This document shows positions 34,402-45,506 of a DNA stretch of 64,000 nt, one piece after another; positions within the stretch are counted from its first letter, which is position 1; every line of letters starts with the position of its first letter. The stretch is from Asticcacaulis endophyticus (GTDB taxonomy: Bacteria > Pseudomonadota > Alphaproteobacteria > Caulobacterales > Caulobacteraceae): NCBI RefSeq assembly GCF_014652575.1, contig NZ_BMZB01000001.1:496001-560000 (forward strand), given 5' to 3'. The position numbers were made by a program, and so were the translations under genes. The notes below the pieces were generated by a model, which was not told where the DNA came from, did not search any database, and saw only the letters and a program-made list of their open reading frames with translations.

Positions 34402-34932
34402 GTGGTTCGCAAACTTCTGCTGCAATTCATTCTGCCAACACTATTGACCGTCGGCATCATTTATCTGGCCTTGCAATCCATGGATGCCAATGTGCGCGCC
34501 CGCATGGTGTCTGCGGCTGAAAACTTCGTCCCCCATGCCCCGAACTGGGCGCTGATTATGCTTCAGCCCGCAGCCATTCAGATCCATATTGCCGCCGCCG
34601 CCTCTGCTTTTGTGATCGGGCTAATTCAGTTTTTAGGCCCGAAAGGCAAAATGCCGCACCGCATACTGGGCTGGATCTGGGTCGGGCTTATGCTGATCAC
34701 CGCCATATCAAGCTTTTTTATTCGGGAAATCAATCAGGGCAGCTTTAGCCTGATCCATCTGCTGTCCGGCTGGACCGCCGTATCGTCCCCCATGATCATT
34801 TATGCAGCCCGCAAGGGAAATATCAAACAGCACAGAAATGCCGCCATCAGCCTGTTTATGGGCGGACTGATTATCGCCGGGGCGCTGACCTTTATGCCAG
34901 GACGCCTGATGTGGCGGGTCTTTTTTGGATAA
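34402..34932 (+). CDS. DUF2306-type membrane protein
   Basis: 176 residues with five hydrophobic segments; GTG start preceded by AAAGGAGAACC. The family pattern is visible as QPAAIQIHIAAAASAFVIG, KMPHRILGWIWVGLM, SFSLIHLLSGWT and KQHRNAAISLFMGGL: histidines at helix ends as in DUF2306/cytochrome-b561-like membrane proteins, so haem binding is possible but unproven. Its partner is the divergent LytTR gene; such regulator-membrane protein pairs are common. Confidence 0.75.
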   Translation: MVRKLLLQFILPTLLTVGIIYLALQSMDANVRARMVSAAENFVPHAPNWALIMLQPAAIQIHIAAAASAFVIGLIQFLGPKGKMPHRILGWIWVGLMLITAISSFFIREINQGSFSLIHLLSGWTAVSSPMIIYAARKGNIKQHRNAAISLFMGGLIIAGALTFMPGRLMWRVFFG

Positions 34933-34942
34933 ATATCAGCGA

Positions 34943-34956
34943 TGTTAGCGCTAAAA
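34943..34956. promoter_or_regulatory. Candidate LacI-family operator upstream of sucC
   Basis: TGTTAGCGCTAAAA matches the palindrome TGTTAGCGCTAACA at 13 of 14 positions. Two further sites share its TGTTAGCGCT core (42285 and 60671). It lies 277 bases before sucC and 10 bases past the DUF2306 stop, in an otherwise featureless AT-rich 287-base gap that should hold the sucC promoter. Confidence 0.45.
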
Positions 34957-35219
34957 TAATATATGATATACTTTAGTGCGCAAGCGTCATGACAGCGCTT
35001 ACCGTTCAGCTTAAGGCTTAATTTATATGATATAGAGCCCGTAAATTTGGCTTTGCGATTGCAAAATAGGTGCATTTGAGCGGTTGCACACAAGTGTTTG
35101 GGACTTTATAAGGCAGCTTGGTCGCGGGACGGACAATGAGGTTCGCCCTCAAGTACCGTTCGCCAGGGGCTTACGCCCCAAAGATATTTCCAAGCTTTCG
35201 CAAAGCACAGACGGGTTCC

Positions 35220-36422
35220 ATGAACATTCACGAACATCAAGCCAAGGCCGTACTGAAAGAGTTCGGCGTTGCCGTTCCGCGCGGCTATCCCGCGTTTTCC
35301 CCCAAGGAGGCCCTTGAGGCCGCCAAGAACCTGAAAGACGACTCCACCAAGGTGTGGGTGGTCAAGTCGCAGATCCACGCAGGTGGTCGCGGCAAGGGCA
35401 AGTTTGAAGGCTTAGGCGCCGATGCCAAGGGCGGCGTGCGCGTCGTCAAGTCTCCGGCTGAAGTCGAAGCCAATGCCGATGAAATGCTGGGCCGCGTCCT
35501 CGTGACCCACCAGACCGGCCCTGCGGGCAAGCAAGTCAACCGCCTCTACATCGAAGAAGGCGCGGACATCAAAAAAGAGCTTTATCTGTCGCTGCTGGTT
35601 GATCGCGTATCATCGCGCGTCTCGGTCGTCGCCTCGACCGAAGGCGGCATGGACATCGAAGAAGTGGCCCATTCGACGCCTGAGAAGATTCTGAGCTTCA
35701 CTATCGATCCGGCTACGGGCGTGTTCCCGCATCACGGCCGCACCCTGTCGGCCGCGCTTGGCCTCAAGGGCGACCTGTCCAAGCAAGCTTATAAGCTGCT
35801 CCAGCAACTGTACGCGGCGTTCAACGCCAAGGACATGGACATGCTGGAAATCAACCCGCTGATCATCACCGGCGACGACCAGCTTCTGGTTCTGGACGCC
35901 AAGGTGTCGTTCGATTCCAACTCCCTGTTCCGTCATCCCGACATTCAGGCCCTACGCGACCTGACCGAAGAAGACCCCAAGGAAATCGAAGCCTCAAAGT
36001 TCGACCTCAGCTACATCGCTCTTGACGGCGAAATCGGCTGCATGGTCAACGGTGCCGGTCTGGCCATGGCCACGCTCGACATCATCAAGCTGTACGGTTC
36101 TGAGCCTGCCAACTTCCTCGACGTCGGCGGCGGTGCCACGACTGAAAAGGTGACGGCCGCCTTCAAGATCATCACCTCCGACCCCAAGGTCAAAGGTATT
36201 CTGGTCAACATCTTTGGTGGCATCATGAAGTGCGACATCATCGCGACCGGTGTGATCACCGCCGTGAAAGAAGTCGGCCTGAAGGTGCCTTTGGTTGTCC
36301 GCTTAGAGGGCACCAATGTCGAACTGGGCAAGAAAATCATCAATGAGTCGGGCCTTAATGTCATCGCCGCCGACGATCTGGCCGATGCGGCCGCGAAAAT
36401 TGTCAAAGCTGTGAAGGGCTAA
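35220..36422 (+). CDS. sucC: Succinyl-CoA synthetase beta subunit (ADP/GDP-forming)
   Basis: Converts succinyl-CoA to succinate with substrate-level ATP formation, together with SucD. From [16 protein letters not shown] (the invariant family start) it has 400 residues. The ATP-grasp domain holds [12 protein letters not shown] and EINPLI, and the CoA-ligase-like domain has [17 protein letters not shown] 34-codon upstream extension in the same frame is not family-like. It starts sucCD, nine bases before sucD. Confidence 0.97.
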   Translation: MNIHEHQAKAVLKEFGVAVPRGYPAFSPKEALEAAKNLKDDSTKVWVVKSQIHAGGRGKGKFEGLGADAKGGVRVVKSPAEVEANADEMLGRVLVTHQTGPAGKQVNRLYIEEGADIKKELYLSLLVDRVSSRVSVVASTEGGMDIEEVAHSTPEKILSFTIDPATGVFPHHGRTLSAALGLKGDLSKQAYKLLQQLYAAFNAKDMDMLEINPLIITGDDQLLVLDAKVSFDSNSLFRHPDIQALRDLTEEDPKEIEASKFDLSYIALDGEIGCMVNGAGLAMATLDIIKLYGSEPANFLDVGGGATTEKVTAAFKIITSDPKVKGILVNIFGGIMKCDIIATGVITAVKEVGLKVPLVVRLEGTNVELGKKIINESGLNVIAADDLADAAAKIVKAVKG

Positions 36423-36431
36423 GGTTCAGAC

Positions 36432-37319
36432 ATGTCAATCCTGATCAACAAAGACACCAAGATCATCACCCAAGGGTTCACCGGCGCGCAAGGCACCTTC
36501 CACTCCGAGCAGGCTATCGCCTATTACGGCACCAAGGTCGTCGGCGGCGTTACGCCGGGTAAGGGCGGCACGACCCATATCGGTCTGCCGGTCTACGACT
36601 CGGTCGCCGAAGCCAAAGAGCGTACCGGTGCCACGGCCTCGGCCATCTACGTGCCGCCGCCCTTCGCGGCTGACGCCATCCTTGAGGCTATTGAGGCGGA
36701 AATCCCGCTGATCGTCTGCATCACCGAAGGTATTCCGGTGCTGGACATGGTCAAGGTCAAACGCGCCCTTTCGGGTTCCAAGTCGCGCCTGATCGGCCCG
36801 AACTGCCCCGGCGTCCTGACCCCGAACGAGTGCAAGATCGGCATCATGCCGGGCAACATCTTCTCCAAGGGCTCGGTCGGCGTGGTTTCGCGCTCCGGCA
36901 CCCTGACCTATGAAGCTGTGTTCCAGACAACCAATGCTGGCCTCGGTCAAACGACCGCTGTCGGCATCGGTGGCGACCCGGTCAAGGGCACCGAGTTCAT
37001 CGACATGCTGGAAATGTTCCTAGCGGATGATGAAACCAAGTCGATCATCATGATCGGTGAAATCGGCGGTTCTGCCGAAGAAGACGCCGCTCAGTTCCTG
37101 ATCGACGAAGCCAAGCGCGGCCGTAAAAAGCCGATGGCCGGTTTCATCGCAGGCCGCACAGCCCCTCCGGGCCGTCGCATGGGCCATGCCGGTGCGATCA
37201 TCTCCGGTGGCAAGGGCGGCGCGGAAGACAAGATCGCCGCTATGGAAGCGGCGGGCATCAAGGTGTCGCCGTCTCCGGCAGCCTTGGGCGAGACGCTCCT
37301 GTCGGTCCTTAAGGGTTAA
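36432..37319 (+). CDS. sucD: Succinyl-CoA synthetase alpha subunit
   Basis: 295 residues. The CoA-binding Rossmann motif is [15 protein letters not shown] near the N-terminus, and the phosphohistidine is H252 in [21 protein letters not shown] and [13 protein letters not shown] are intact. It directly follows sucC and ends the transcript at the terminator 37344-37374. Confidence 0.97.
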   Translation: MSILINKDTKIITQGFTGAQGTFHSEQAIAYYGTKVVGGVTPGKGGTTHIGLPVYDSVAEAKERTGATASAIYVPPPFAADAILEAIEAEIPLIVCITEGIPVLDMVKVKRALSGSKSRLIGPNCPGVLTPNECKIGIMPGNIFSKGSVGVVSRSGTLTYEAVFQTTNAGLGQTTAVGIGGDPVKGTEFIDMLEMFLADDETKSIIMIGEIGGSAEEDAAQFLIDEAKRGRKKPMAGFIAGRTAPPGRRMGHAGAIISGGKGGAEDKIAAMEAAGIKVSPSPAALGETLLSVLKG

Positions 37320-37343
37320 TCAATACCCCTAAACTACACGTTG

Positions 37344-37374
37344 AAGGCGGTTCCTTACGGAGCCGCCTTTTTTG
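37344..37374 (+). terminator. Intrinsic terminator of sucCD
   Basis: Stem AAGGCGGTTCC / GGAGCCGCCTT (one G-T pair), TTAC loop, then TTTTTT overlap. It shares the CCTTACGG tip with the terminator after sucB (42218-42247). Confidence 0.9.
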
Positions 37375-37453
37375 TGGGCGAAAGCCATTTTCAGACACGA
37401 ATTTACGGTCACAAACCGAAATGAAAAATTTTGTCTGACAATTAATTCACCCG

Positions 37454-37480
37454 TTTTTGACGGTTCTCAACCGTCAAAAA
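37454..37480. promoter_or_regulatory. Long inverted repeat upstream of sucA
   Basis: Perfect 12-base arms TTTTTGACGGTT / AACCGTCAAAAA around CTC. The A run follows the stem on either strand, so it is not a normal terminator; it could be an operator or a cruciform. It is located 145 bases before the sucA start codon. Confidence 0.6.
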
Positions 37481-37544
37481 AAAGAGTATGCGTAACTTAA
37501 GCCTGCGAATAGTCGCAGTGCGTCCTATTGCCTAGTGATCAGGC

Positions 37545-37612
37545 AGGCGGTGTCGTAATTGGCCGCCTAAACCGAAACATGAAAGGGAAGCGGTGTCGTA
37601 ATTGGCCGCTTC
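37545..37612 (+). promoter_or_regulatory. Duplicated hairpin in the sucA 5' leader
   Basis: Two copies of the 20-base unit GCGGTGTCGTAATTGGCCGC lie at 37547-37566 and 37590-37609. Each is the core of a hairpin with the identical 12-base loop TGTCGTAATTGG. The flanking stem bases differ but stay paired: AGGCGG/CCGCCT in the first, GAAGCGG/CCGCTTC in the second (a G-C pair becomes A-T). The second hairpin ends 13 bases before the sucA ATG, where the ribosome site is weak (AGG). This strongly suggests an RNA-level control element. Confidence 0.7.
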
Positions 37613-37625
37613 AGCAGGTAGCCTC

Positions 37626-40598
37626 ATGGCGGATGATTCCGGCCGTTTAAATCAGGTGTTCGCAGAAACCTCGTTTCTGTATGGCGGCAATGCCGTTTTT
37701 ATCGAACAAATTCAGGAAAAATGGGCCAAAGACCCCAGTTCCGTCTCCCCCGCCTGGCGGGCCTTCTTCGATCAGTTGATGGACCAGCCCTCGGTCGTCG
37801 CGGATAACGCTGACGCCGGGTCATGGGCGCGCGACATTCCCGCCGTCCGCGATGAGCTTACCTCGGCTATGGACGGGTTCTGGCCCGCCGTCGAAGCCAA
37901 GGCTGCCAAGATGCCGGAAAAGACCGCCGCGGTGGTCACCGGCTCAGCCGCACCGTCACCGGAGGCTCTGCGCGCCGCGTCGCGCGACTCCGTGCGCGCT
38001 CTGATGCTGATCCGCGCCTACCGTATTCGCGGCCACCTGCAGTCGAACCTTGATCCGCTTGGCATTTCGCCCAAGGGCACCAACCCTGAGCTGGAGCCCT
38101 CACACTGGGGTTTCACCGACGCTGACCTGAACCGTCCGATCTTTATCGACGGCGTTCTGGGCTTAGAGACCGCGACCTTAACCGAAATCATCACCATCCT
38201 TAAGCGCACCTATTGCTCGAATGTCGGCGTGCAGTACATGCACATCGCCGATCCGGCTGAAAAAGCCTGGATTCAGGAGCGCATTGAGGGCCGCGACAAG
38301 GAAATCACCTTCACCAAGGAAGGCAAGATCGCCATCCTGAAGAAGCTGATCGAAACCGAAGGCTTTGAGCGCTTCATCCACCGTCGTTTCCCCGGCACCA
38401 AGCGCTTCGGCCTTGACGGTGGCGAAGCCATGATCCCGGCGCTGGAGCAGATCATCAAGCGCGGCGGCGCGCTCGGCATGAAGGACATCATCCTCGGTAT
38501 GGCCCACCGTGGCCGCCTGAACGTGCTGGCCGGCGTGATGGGCAAGCCCTATAAGGCCGTGTTCCACGAATTCCAGGGCGGCTCGTCCCTGCCGTCGGAC
38601 ATCGAAGGTTCCGGCGACGTGAAGTACCACATGGGCGCGTCATCTGACCGTGCCTTTGACGGTAACAATGTCCACCTGTCGCTAACCGCCAACCCGTCGC
38701 ACCTTGAAATCGTCAACCCGGTCGTTCTGGGTAAGGCGCGCGCCAAGCAGTACTACCAGATCAAGGAAAAGAACGACGGCACGCTTGATCGTTCGGGCAC
38801 CCTGCCGCTGCTGATCCACGGCGACGCCGCCTTTGCCGGTCAGGGTGTCGGCATGGAATGTTTCGCGCTGATGGGCCTTAAGGGCTATAAGACCGGCGGC
38901 ACTATCCACTTCATCATCAATAACCAGATCGGCTTTACGACCTCGCCGCACAATTCACGCTCAAGCCCCTATCCTTCGGACGTGGCCTTGATGGTCGCGG
39001 CGCCTATCCTGCACGTCAACGGTGACGATCCCGAAGCTGTGGTGTTTGCCGCGAAACTGGCGACCGAGTTCCGTCAGACCTTCGCCAAAGACGTGGTCAT
39101 CGACATGTTCTGCTATCGCCGCTTCGGTCACAACGAAGGCGATGATCCGACCTTCACCCAGCCGCTGATGTACGCCAAGATTAAGGACCACCCGTCAACG
39201 CGCGAACTGTATTCGCAGCGTCTGATCGCTGAGGGCACCGTCTCTCAGGCTGAGGTTGATGGCTTCATCAAGGACTTCGACACCTTCCTCGATTCCGAAT
39301 TTGAAGCGGGTAAGGTCTATAAGGCGTCTAAGGCCGACTGGCTGGACGGCAAGTGGTCAGGCCTTGGCCTGCCCGAAGAAGATGAGCGTCGCGGCACCAC
39401 CTCCGTGCCCCGCGCCAAACTTAATGAAATCGGCCGCAAGATCACTGAAATCCCTAACCACGTCGATATGCACAAGACGCTGAAGCGCGTTATTGATGCC
39501 CGTCGTGCAGCGGTGGATTCCGGTGAGAATATCGACTGGGCTTTGGCGGAGCATCTGGCCTATGGCTCGCTGCTCGACGAAGGTTTCCCCGTGCGCCTGT
39601 CCGGTCAGGATTCGGTACGCGGCACCTTCTCTCAACGTCACTCAGCTTTCGTTGATCAGACCACGGAAGAACGATACTTCCCGCTCAACAATCTGCGCGA
39701 AGGTCAGGCTCAGTACGAAGTGATCGACTCGGCCCTGTCCGAAGAAGCCGTGCTTGGTTTTGAGTACGGTTACAGCCTCGCCGATCCGAACACATTGACC
39801 CTGTGGGAAGGCCAGTTCGGCGACTTTGTGAATGGCGCGCAAGTGGTGATTGACCAGTTCATCTCATCGGGTGAGCGCAAGTGGCTGCGGATGTCGGGCC
39901 TTGTGATGCTGCTGCCGCATGGCTACGAAGGTCAGGGCCCGGAACATTCGTCCGCTCGCCTTGAACGCTTCCTGCAAGCCTGCGCCGAAGACAATATGCA
40001 GGTTGCCAACTGCACGACGCCGGCCAACTACTTCCACATCCTGCGCCGTCAGATCCACCGTCCGTTCCGCAAACCCCTGATTATCATGACGCCGAAATCG
40101 CTTCTGCGTCACAAGAAGGCGGTTTCAACTTTTGCGGATATCTCTGAGGGGTCTAGCTTCCACCGCGTCCTGCACGACGACGCCCAGACACGCCCGGAAG
40201 TGGCTGGTGTCAAGCTGGTCGCTGACGACAAGATCCGCCGCGTCGTTCTGTGTTCGGGCAAGGTCTATTACGATTTGCTCGAAGACCGCGAAAAGAAGGG
40301 TATCAAGGACGTTTATCTGATGCGTCTTGAGCAGTTCTATCCGTGGCCGATGAAGTCGCTGCTGACGGAGCTTGGTCGCTTCAAGAACGCCGAACTGGTC
40401 TGGTGTCAGGAAGAACCGAAAAACATGGGCGGCTGGACGTTTGTCGAGCCGTGGCTGGAACTGACGCTGGATAAGCTGAAGGTCAAGGCCAAGCGCGCCC
40501 GTTATGTCGGCCGTCCGGCCTCGGCCTCGACCGCCGCCGGTGTCATGAGCCGCCACCTCAAAGAGCTTGAAACCTTTCTCAATGAGGCGTTCGCGTAA
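37626..40598 (+). CDS. sucA: 2-oxoglutarate dehydrogenase E1 component
   Basis: Thiamine-diphosphate-dependent decarboxylase of the 2-oxoglutarate dehydrogenase complex. 990 residues from MADDSGRLNQVF. The N-terminal FLYGGNAVFIEQI peptide binds the E2 core; the TPP region has HGDAAFAGQGV near residue 397 and IINNQIGFTT after it, followed by RFGHNEGDDP. An upstream TTG in frame lies inside hairpin 2 and is not used. The long structured leader (37320-37625) suggests dedicated regulation. sucB follows 59 bases downstream. Confidence 0.97.
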   Translation: MADDSGRLNQVFAETSFLYGGNAVFIEQIQEKWAKDPSSVSPAWRAFFDQLMDQPSVVADNADAGSWARDIPAVRDELTSAMDGFWPAVEAKAAKMPEKTAAVVTGSAAPSPEALRAASRDSVRALMLIRAYRIRGHLQSNLDPLGISPKGTNPELEPSHWGFTDADLNRPIFIDGVLGLETATLTEIITILKRTYCSNVGVQYMHIADPAEKAWIQERIEGRDKEITFTKEGKIAILKKLIETEGFERFIHRRFPGTKRFGLDGGEAMIPALEQIIKRGGALGMKDIILGMAHRGRLNVLAGVMGKPYKAVFHEFQGGSSLPSDIEGSGDVKYHMGASSDRAFDGNNVHLSLTANPSHLEIVNPVVLGKARAKQYYQIKEKNDGTLDRSGTLPLLIHGDAAFAGQGVGMECFALMGLKGYKTGGTIHFIINNQIGFTTSPHNSRSSPYPSDVALMVAAPILHVNGDDPEAVVFAAKLATEFRQTFAKDVVIDMFCYRRFGHNEGDDPTFTQPLMYAKIKDHPSTRELYSQRLIAEGTVSQAEVDGFIKDFDTFLDSEFEAGKVYKASKADWLDGKWSGLGLPEEDERRGTTSVPRAKLNEIGRKITEIPNHVDMHKTLKRVIDARRAAVDSGENIDWALAEHLAYGSLLDEGFPVRLSGQDSVRGTFSQRHSAFVDQTTEERYFPLNNLREGQAQYEVIDSALSEEAVLGFEYGYSLADPNTLTLWEGQFGDFVNGAQVVIDQFISSGERKWLRMSGLVMLLPHGYEGQGPEHSSARLERFLQACAEDNMQVANCTTPANYFHILRRQIHRPFRKPLIIMTPKSLLRHKKAVSTFADISEGSSFHRVLHDDAQTRPEVAGVKLVADDKIRRVVLCSGKVYYDLLEDREKKGIKDVYLMRLEQFYPWPMKSLLTELGRFKNAELVWCQEEPKNMGGWTFVEPWLELTLDKLKVKAKRARYVGRPASASTAAGVMSRHLKELETFLNEAFA

Positions 40599-40657
40599 GC
40601 GCGAGCGCCTTTCCCCACACGCATTTTTCAAAATTCAAAATCGGAGCCTGAAACCTC

Positions 40658-42196
40658 ATGGCTGATATCTTAACCCCCGTTCTGGGCGAATCTGTTGCCG
40701 AAGCCACCATCGCCCGCTGGACCAAAAAGCCCGGCGATGCTGTCAAAAAGGACGAAGTCCTGGTCGAGTTGGAAACCGATAAGGTCTCCCTCGAAGTTGC
40801 CGCCCCCGCTGACGGTACTTTGTCGGAAATTCTGGTCGGCGAAGGCGACACCGTTGTCCCCGGCACTATCCTTGGCCGCATTGGTGCTGCCGGTGCCCCC
40901 GCCGCTCCGGCGCCAGCGGCAGCCCCAGCCCCAACTCCTGCTCCCGTCGCATCACCAGCACCGGCACCCGCCGCTTCGTCCCCCGCTTCGGGTAATCTGG
41001 TCGAGGTCAAAACCCCGGTCATGGGTGAATCCGTAGCCGAAGGCGCTATCGGCACCTGGCTAAAAAAAGCCGGTGACGCCGTCAAAAAGGACGAAGTTCT
41101 GGTTGAGATCGAAACCGATAAGGTCGCCGTCGAAGTCGCCTCACCGGCAGACGGCGTACTGGCTGAAATCGTGGCCGCTGATGGTGCCACCGTCACGCCG
41201 GGTCAGGTCATCGCTAAAATCGCCGCCGGTGCCTCTGCCGGTTCAACGGCTGCCGCACCGGCTCCGGCTCCGGCCCCAGTCGCGGCTGCGGCTGCCCCCG
41301 CCGCGTCTCAGCATCTGTCCCCGTCGGTGCAGCGCATCACGACCGAAAACAACCTCGACACCTCCGCCATTGCCGGCACCGGCAAAGACGGTCGCATCAC
41401 CAAGGGCGACGCGCTCGCGGCCCTGTCATCGCCCGCTCCGACACCCGTCGCTTTGGCGCCAACGCCTTCGGCCCCGGCAGCTCCGCGTCCGGCCGCCGCC
41501 CGCGAAGAGCGCGTAAAGATGACGCGCCTGCGTCAGACGATCGCCCGCCGCCTGAAAGAGTCGCAATCGACCGCCGCTCAGTTGACCACCTTCAACGAAG
41601 TCGACATGTCGACCGTCATGAACCTGCGCAACACCTATAAGGATGCCTTTGAAAAGCGTCACGGTGTGAAACTCGGTTTCATGTCGTTCTTTGCCAAGGC
41701 CGTGGTTGCGGCCCTGAAAGACATTCCGGCGGTTAACGCTGAAATCGACGGCACCGACATCATCTATAAGAACCACTATGACCTCGGCGTTGCCGTCGGC
41801 ACCGATAAAGGCCTTGTGGTGCCGGTTCTGCGCGATGTCGATCAGTTGTCTCTGGCCGGTATTGAAAAGGGTATCGCCGGTCTGGGTAAGCAAGCCCGTG
41901 ACGGCACCCTGTCACTGGATCAGCTTCAGGGCGGGACGTTTACCATCACCAACGGCGGTATCTACGGCTCGCTGATGTCGACCCCGATCCTCAACATGCC
42001 GCAGGTCGGTATCTTAGGGATGCACAACATCGTCCAGCGCCCGATGGTCGTGAACGGTCAGATTGTTGCCCGTCCGATGATGTATCTGGCCCTGTCCTAC
42101 GATCACCGCATCGTTGACGGCAAGGAAGCCGTGACCTTCCTGGTGCGCATCAAGGAAGGCCTCGAAGACCCGCAGCGCTTTATCCTCGACGTCTAG
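40658..42196 (+). CDS. sucB: 2-oxoglutarate dehydrogenase E2 (succinyltransferase) with two lipoyl domains
   Basis: 512 residues. Two lipoyl domains are present, with swinging-arm lysines K42 and K155, each in the motif ETDKV. Ala/Pro-rich linkers separate them. A peripheral-subunit-binding domain (about 219-256, [15 protein letters not shown]) and a catalytic domain with SYDHRIVDG (H483, D487) follow. Most E2o proteins carry one lipoyl domain and have about 400 residues. Part of the two lipoyl coding regions is 41/45 identical at DNA level (40742-40786 versus 41081-41125), which points to a recent duplication or conversion. It transfers succinyl groups to CoA. Confidence 0.96.
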   Translation: MADILTPVLGESVAEATIARWTKKPGDAVKKDEVLVELETDKVSLEVAAPADGTLSEILVGEGDTVVPGTILGRIGAAGAPAAPAPAAAPAPTPAPVASPAPAPAASSPASGNLVEVKTPVMGESVAEGAIGTWLKKAGDAVKKDEVLVEIETDKVAVEVASPADGVLAEIVAADGATVTPGQVIAKIAAGASAGSTAAAPAPAPAPVAAAAAPAASQHLSPSVQRITTENNLDTSAIAGTGKDGRITKGDALAALSSPAPTPVALAPTPSAPAAPRPAAAREERVKMTRLRQTIARRLKESQSTAAQLTTFNEVDMSTVMNLRNTYKDAFEKRHGVKLGFMSFFAKAVVAALKDIPAVNAEIDGTDIIYKNHYDLGVAVGTDKGLVVPVLRDVDQLSLAGIEKGIAGLGKQARDGTLSLDQLQGGTFTITNGGIYGSLMSTPILNMPQVGILGMHNIVQRPMVVNGQIVARPMMYLALSYDHRIVDGKEAVTFLVRIKEGLEDPQRFILDV

Positions 42197-42217
42197 GATC
42201 AGTTTACATTGATCACA

Positions 42218-42250
42218 AAAGGCCGCTCCTTACGGAGCGGCCTTTTTCGT
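42218..42250 (+). terminator. Intrinsic terminator of sucAB
   Basis: Perfect stem AAAGGCCGCTCC / GGAGCGGCCTTT with TTAC loop and a TTTTT run, 22 bases after the sucB stop. Confidence 0.92.
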
Positions 42251-42284
42251 TTTAGGCGAAAGATTTTGAGTGGCGCACTTAATC

Positions 42285-42298
42285 TGTTAGCGCTATCG
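42285..42298. promoter_or_regulatory. Candidate LacI-family operator
   Basis: TGTTAGCGCTATCG keeps the TGTTAGCGCT core of the sites at 34943 and 60671 but only 11 of 14 palindrome positions. It lies 36 bases before the ATG of the gene at 42334. Confidence 0.35.
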
Positions 42299-42333
42299 TC
42301 ACCCCAATAATAATATGAGACGGGGAAACGCAG

Positions 42334-43254
42334 ATGGGACGACCACGCACGCACGGGGAAACACAAACGGGGCGGACGCCACACCGGACAGTGAATAGCG
42401 CCATAAAATTATTCAGCGCACTGATAATACTGACCTCCCTGTGGGCACCCATGGCTGAAGCCGCCGCCAAATCCAAAGGTGGTCAATATAACACGGTGGC
42501 CTCACGCCGTGCCCAGCCGCATCTGGACCTGGCCATGACCGCACCCATGCCGCAACTGCTGGATCAGGCAGCGGAGCTTAAGCCGGAATATGTTCTGGCC
42601 TATGGCCTGGCCCTCGAATTGGGACGCGAACCTGCCACCCTCAGCCCCACCCAGCGGGCCAAGGTGCAGGGCGTGTTTCAGGACTTTCTCAATGAATTTG
42701 TCTACAAAAAAGACAATATTGCCCTCAAAGGCGACGAAGATGCGCTTCTGGGGCAGCCCGATTTCTGGATCATGATGGCCCGTGTCTTTGGCAGAAAACC
42801 GCAACATATGCGGCTGATGGGCGGCACAACCCTGATCAGCGACACGACCGGCGCTGTCTCAACGCTCAATTTCGGCGCTTATGATCTCAACGATAACACC
42901 TTCCGTCCCGAAGACTATCGTTTCAGCGAAGAGACCGTGCTGAACCGTTATATGGTCTACGCAGCGCAGTCCTGCGCCATGTATGCCAAAATCTCTGAGC
43001 AAATGAAAAAGGCCCAAAGGGTAGATGCCGCCTCAGTCTCACATCTGACGCCGGAAAAGCTGGCTGAGGTCAAGGCCACCGCCCGGACTATCCATACCGA
43101 GGCTCTGCGCTATGGCCCTGCAGCGTGCGGCGGGCGCGACTATTTCAATAAGGTCTCAGCCTTTGCCGCCGCCAATCTGGGTCGGCTGAACACGCTGAAA
43201 GACGATCCCATCGCTCAGATCACCCCGGTCGCGACGGATAGCCCTATCCCTTAA
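42334..43254 (+). CDS. Uncharacterised exported protein
   Basis: 306 residues if ATG 42334 is used; a GTG at 42391 would give a cleaner signal peptide (VNSAIKLFSALIILTSLWAP, cleavage near AEA) after removing a polar 19-residue lead. The sequence ACGGGGAAAC occurs before the ATG (42320) and again before the GTG (42353), so both could serve as ribosome sites. The mature part is mostly alpha-helical with no repeat or domain that I recognise; C220-type cysteines (AQSCAMY, AACGGRDYF) may form one disulfide. It lies between sucB and lpdA, which usually adjoin, so it is an insertion in that cluster. Confidence 0.6.
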   Translation: MGRPRTHGETQTGRTPHRTVNSAIKLFSALIILTSLWAPMAEAAAKSKGGQYNTVASRRAQPHLDLAMTAPMPQLLDQAAELKPEYVLAYGLALELGREPATLSPTQRAKVQGVFQDFLNEFVYKKDNIALKGDEDALLGQPDFWIMMARVFGRKPQHMRLMGGTTLISDTTGAVSTLNFGAYDLNDNTFRPEDYRFSEETVLNRYMVYAAQSCAMYAKISEQMKKAQRVDAASVSHLTPEKLAEVKATARTIHTEALRYGPAACGGRDYFNKVSAFAAANLGRLNTLKDDPIAQITPVATDSPIP

Positions 43255-43326
43255 CAATCCCTGTGGGCAAGTTATAGTTAATAGGCTAATATCGCGCAGA
43301 TTTCAGATGATCCGGAGGGGGCTCTA

Positions 43327-43869
43327 ATGGATGCGGCCATGAAAATTCTGCGCTGGTTTATCGCAGCACTGGTGCTGGCCTATACGGTCTGGATTAGCTG
43401 GCCGGTCATTCAGGCCAAGGTTTTGGGGCAGCCCGATGAGCCGTTTGTGTCGTCGCGCGCCGCCGATGACATCGACTATCGCGGCGGCTACAGTATGGCC
43501 CCCGTCCGCGATCCTTATGCCCCGCCGCTGGCTGAATCCATTCAGGGACGCACGGCGCTTGAGGCCATAGAGACCGACAATCAGCCGGTAATCTGGCTGT
43601 GGGCGTCGGTCGTGGCGCTATATGTCATCGCCGCGTTTTTGTTCGCCAATGGCAATTTGCGCGCCGCCTTTGCTTATGGCCTGGGATTTATCGCCGATGT
43701 CGTCCTGACCTATCTGACCAAGGGCGAAGCGGGGGCCGGTATATTCGATAAGGTGCTTGAAATCCTGTCGGGCTGGGACCCGCGCTATGTGCTGACCTTG
43801 GTGGCGCTGGGCTTAGGGTTTATCATGGCGATGGCCCGTCTGCGGCCCGTTAACCGCCGCCCGTTCTGA
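43327..43869 (+). CDS. Small uncharacterised membrane protein
   Basis: 180 residues with a signal-anchor helix (about 5-27), a short periplasmic loop rich in Asp, Arg and Pro (SRAADDIDYRGGYS), and three more helices (about 90-110, 113-130, 155-172). CCGGAGGGGG before the ATG is a strong ribosome site. No family is recognised. It lies between the exported protein 42334 and lpdA on the same strand with 72 and 111 bases of spacing. Confidence 0.6.
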   Translation: MDAAMKILRWFIAALVLAYTVWISWPVIQAKVLGQPDEPFVSSRAADDIDYRGGYSMAPVRDPYAPPLAESIQGRTALEAIETDNQPVIWLWASVVALYVIAAFLFANGNLRAAFAYGLGFIADVVLTYLTKGEAGAGIFDKVLEILSGWDPRYVLTLVALGLGFIMAMARLRPVNRRPF

Positions 43870-43980
43870 TTGTCGGCGCGTCCCCTAAAAAACATGCGAT
43901 TTTCCTGCCAACAGGCTTGACCCATGGGGCTTAGGCTCCTAGGTCAAGGATACCATTTGATATGAAAAAAGGCAGCTATC

Positions 43981-45387
<1,407 letters not shown>

Positions 45388-45393
45388 AGACCT

Positions 45394-45434
45394 CACTCAA
45401 AAGTCCTTCGTTTCACTCAGTGTACTTTTGAGTG
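45394..45434. repeat. 41-nt palindromic element, copy 4
   Basis: Perfect arms CACTCAAAAGT / ACTTTTGAGTG with the loop CCTTCG...CACTCAGTGT. The arms equal those of the mdh copy and the loop equals that of the copy at 21239. It also marks the left edge of the AT-rich islet. Confidence 0.75.
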
Positions 45435-45506
45435 CGTTAACTATAATTAAAAAAATATTTCCCCGCCTACCTAGACGGATATAAAATCTGCACTTATCAT
45501 GAGTGA

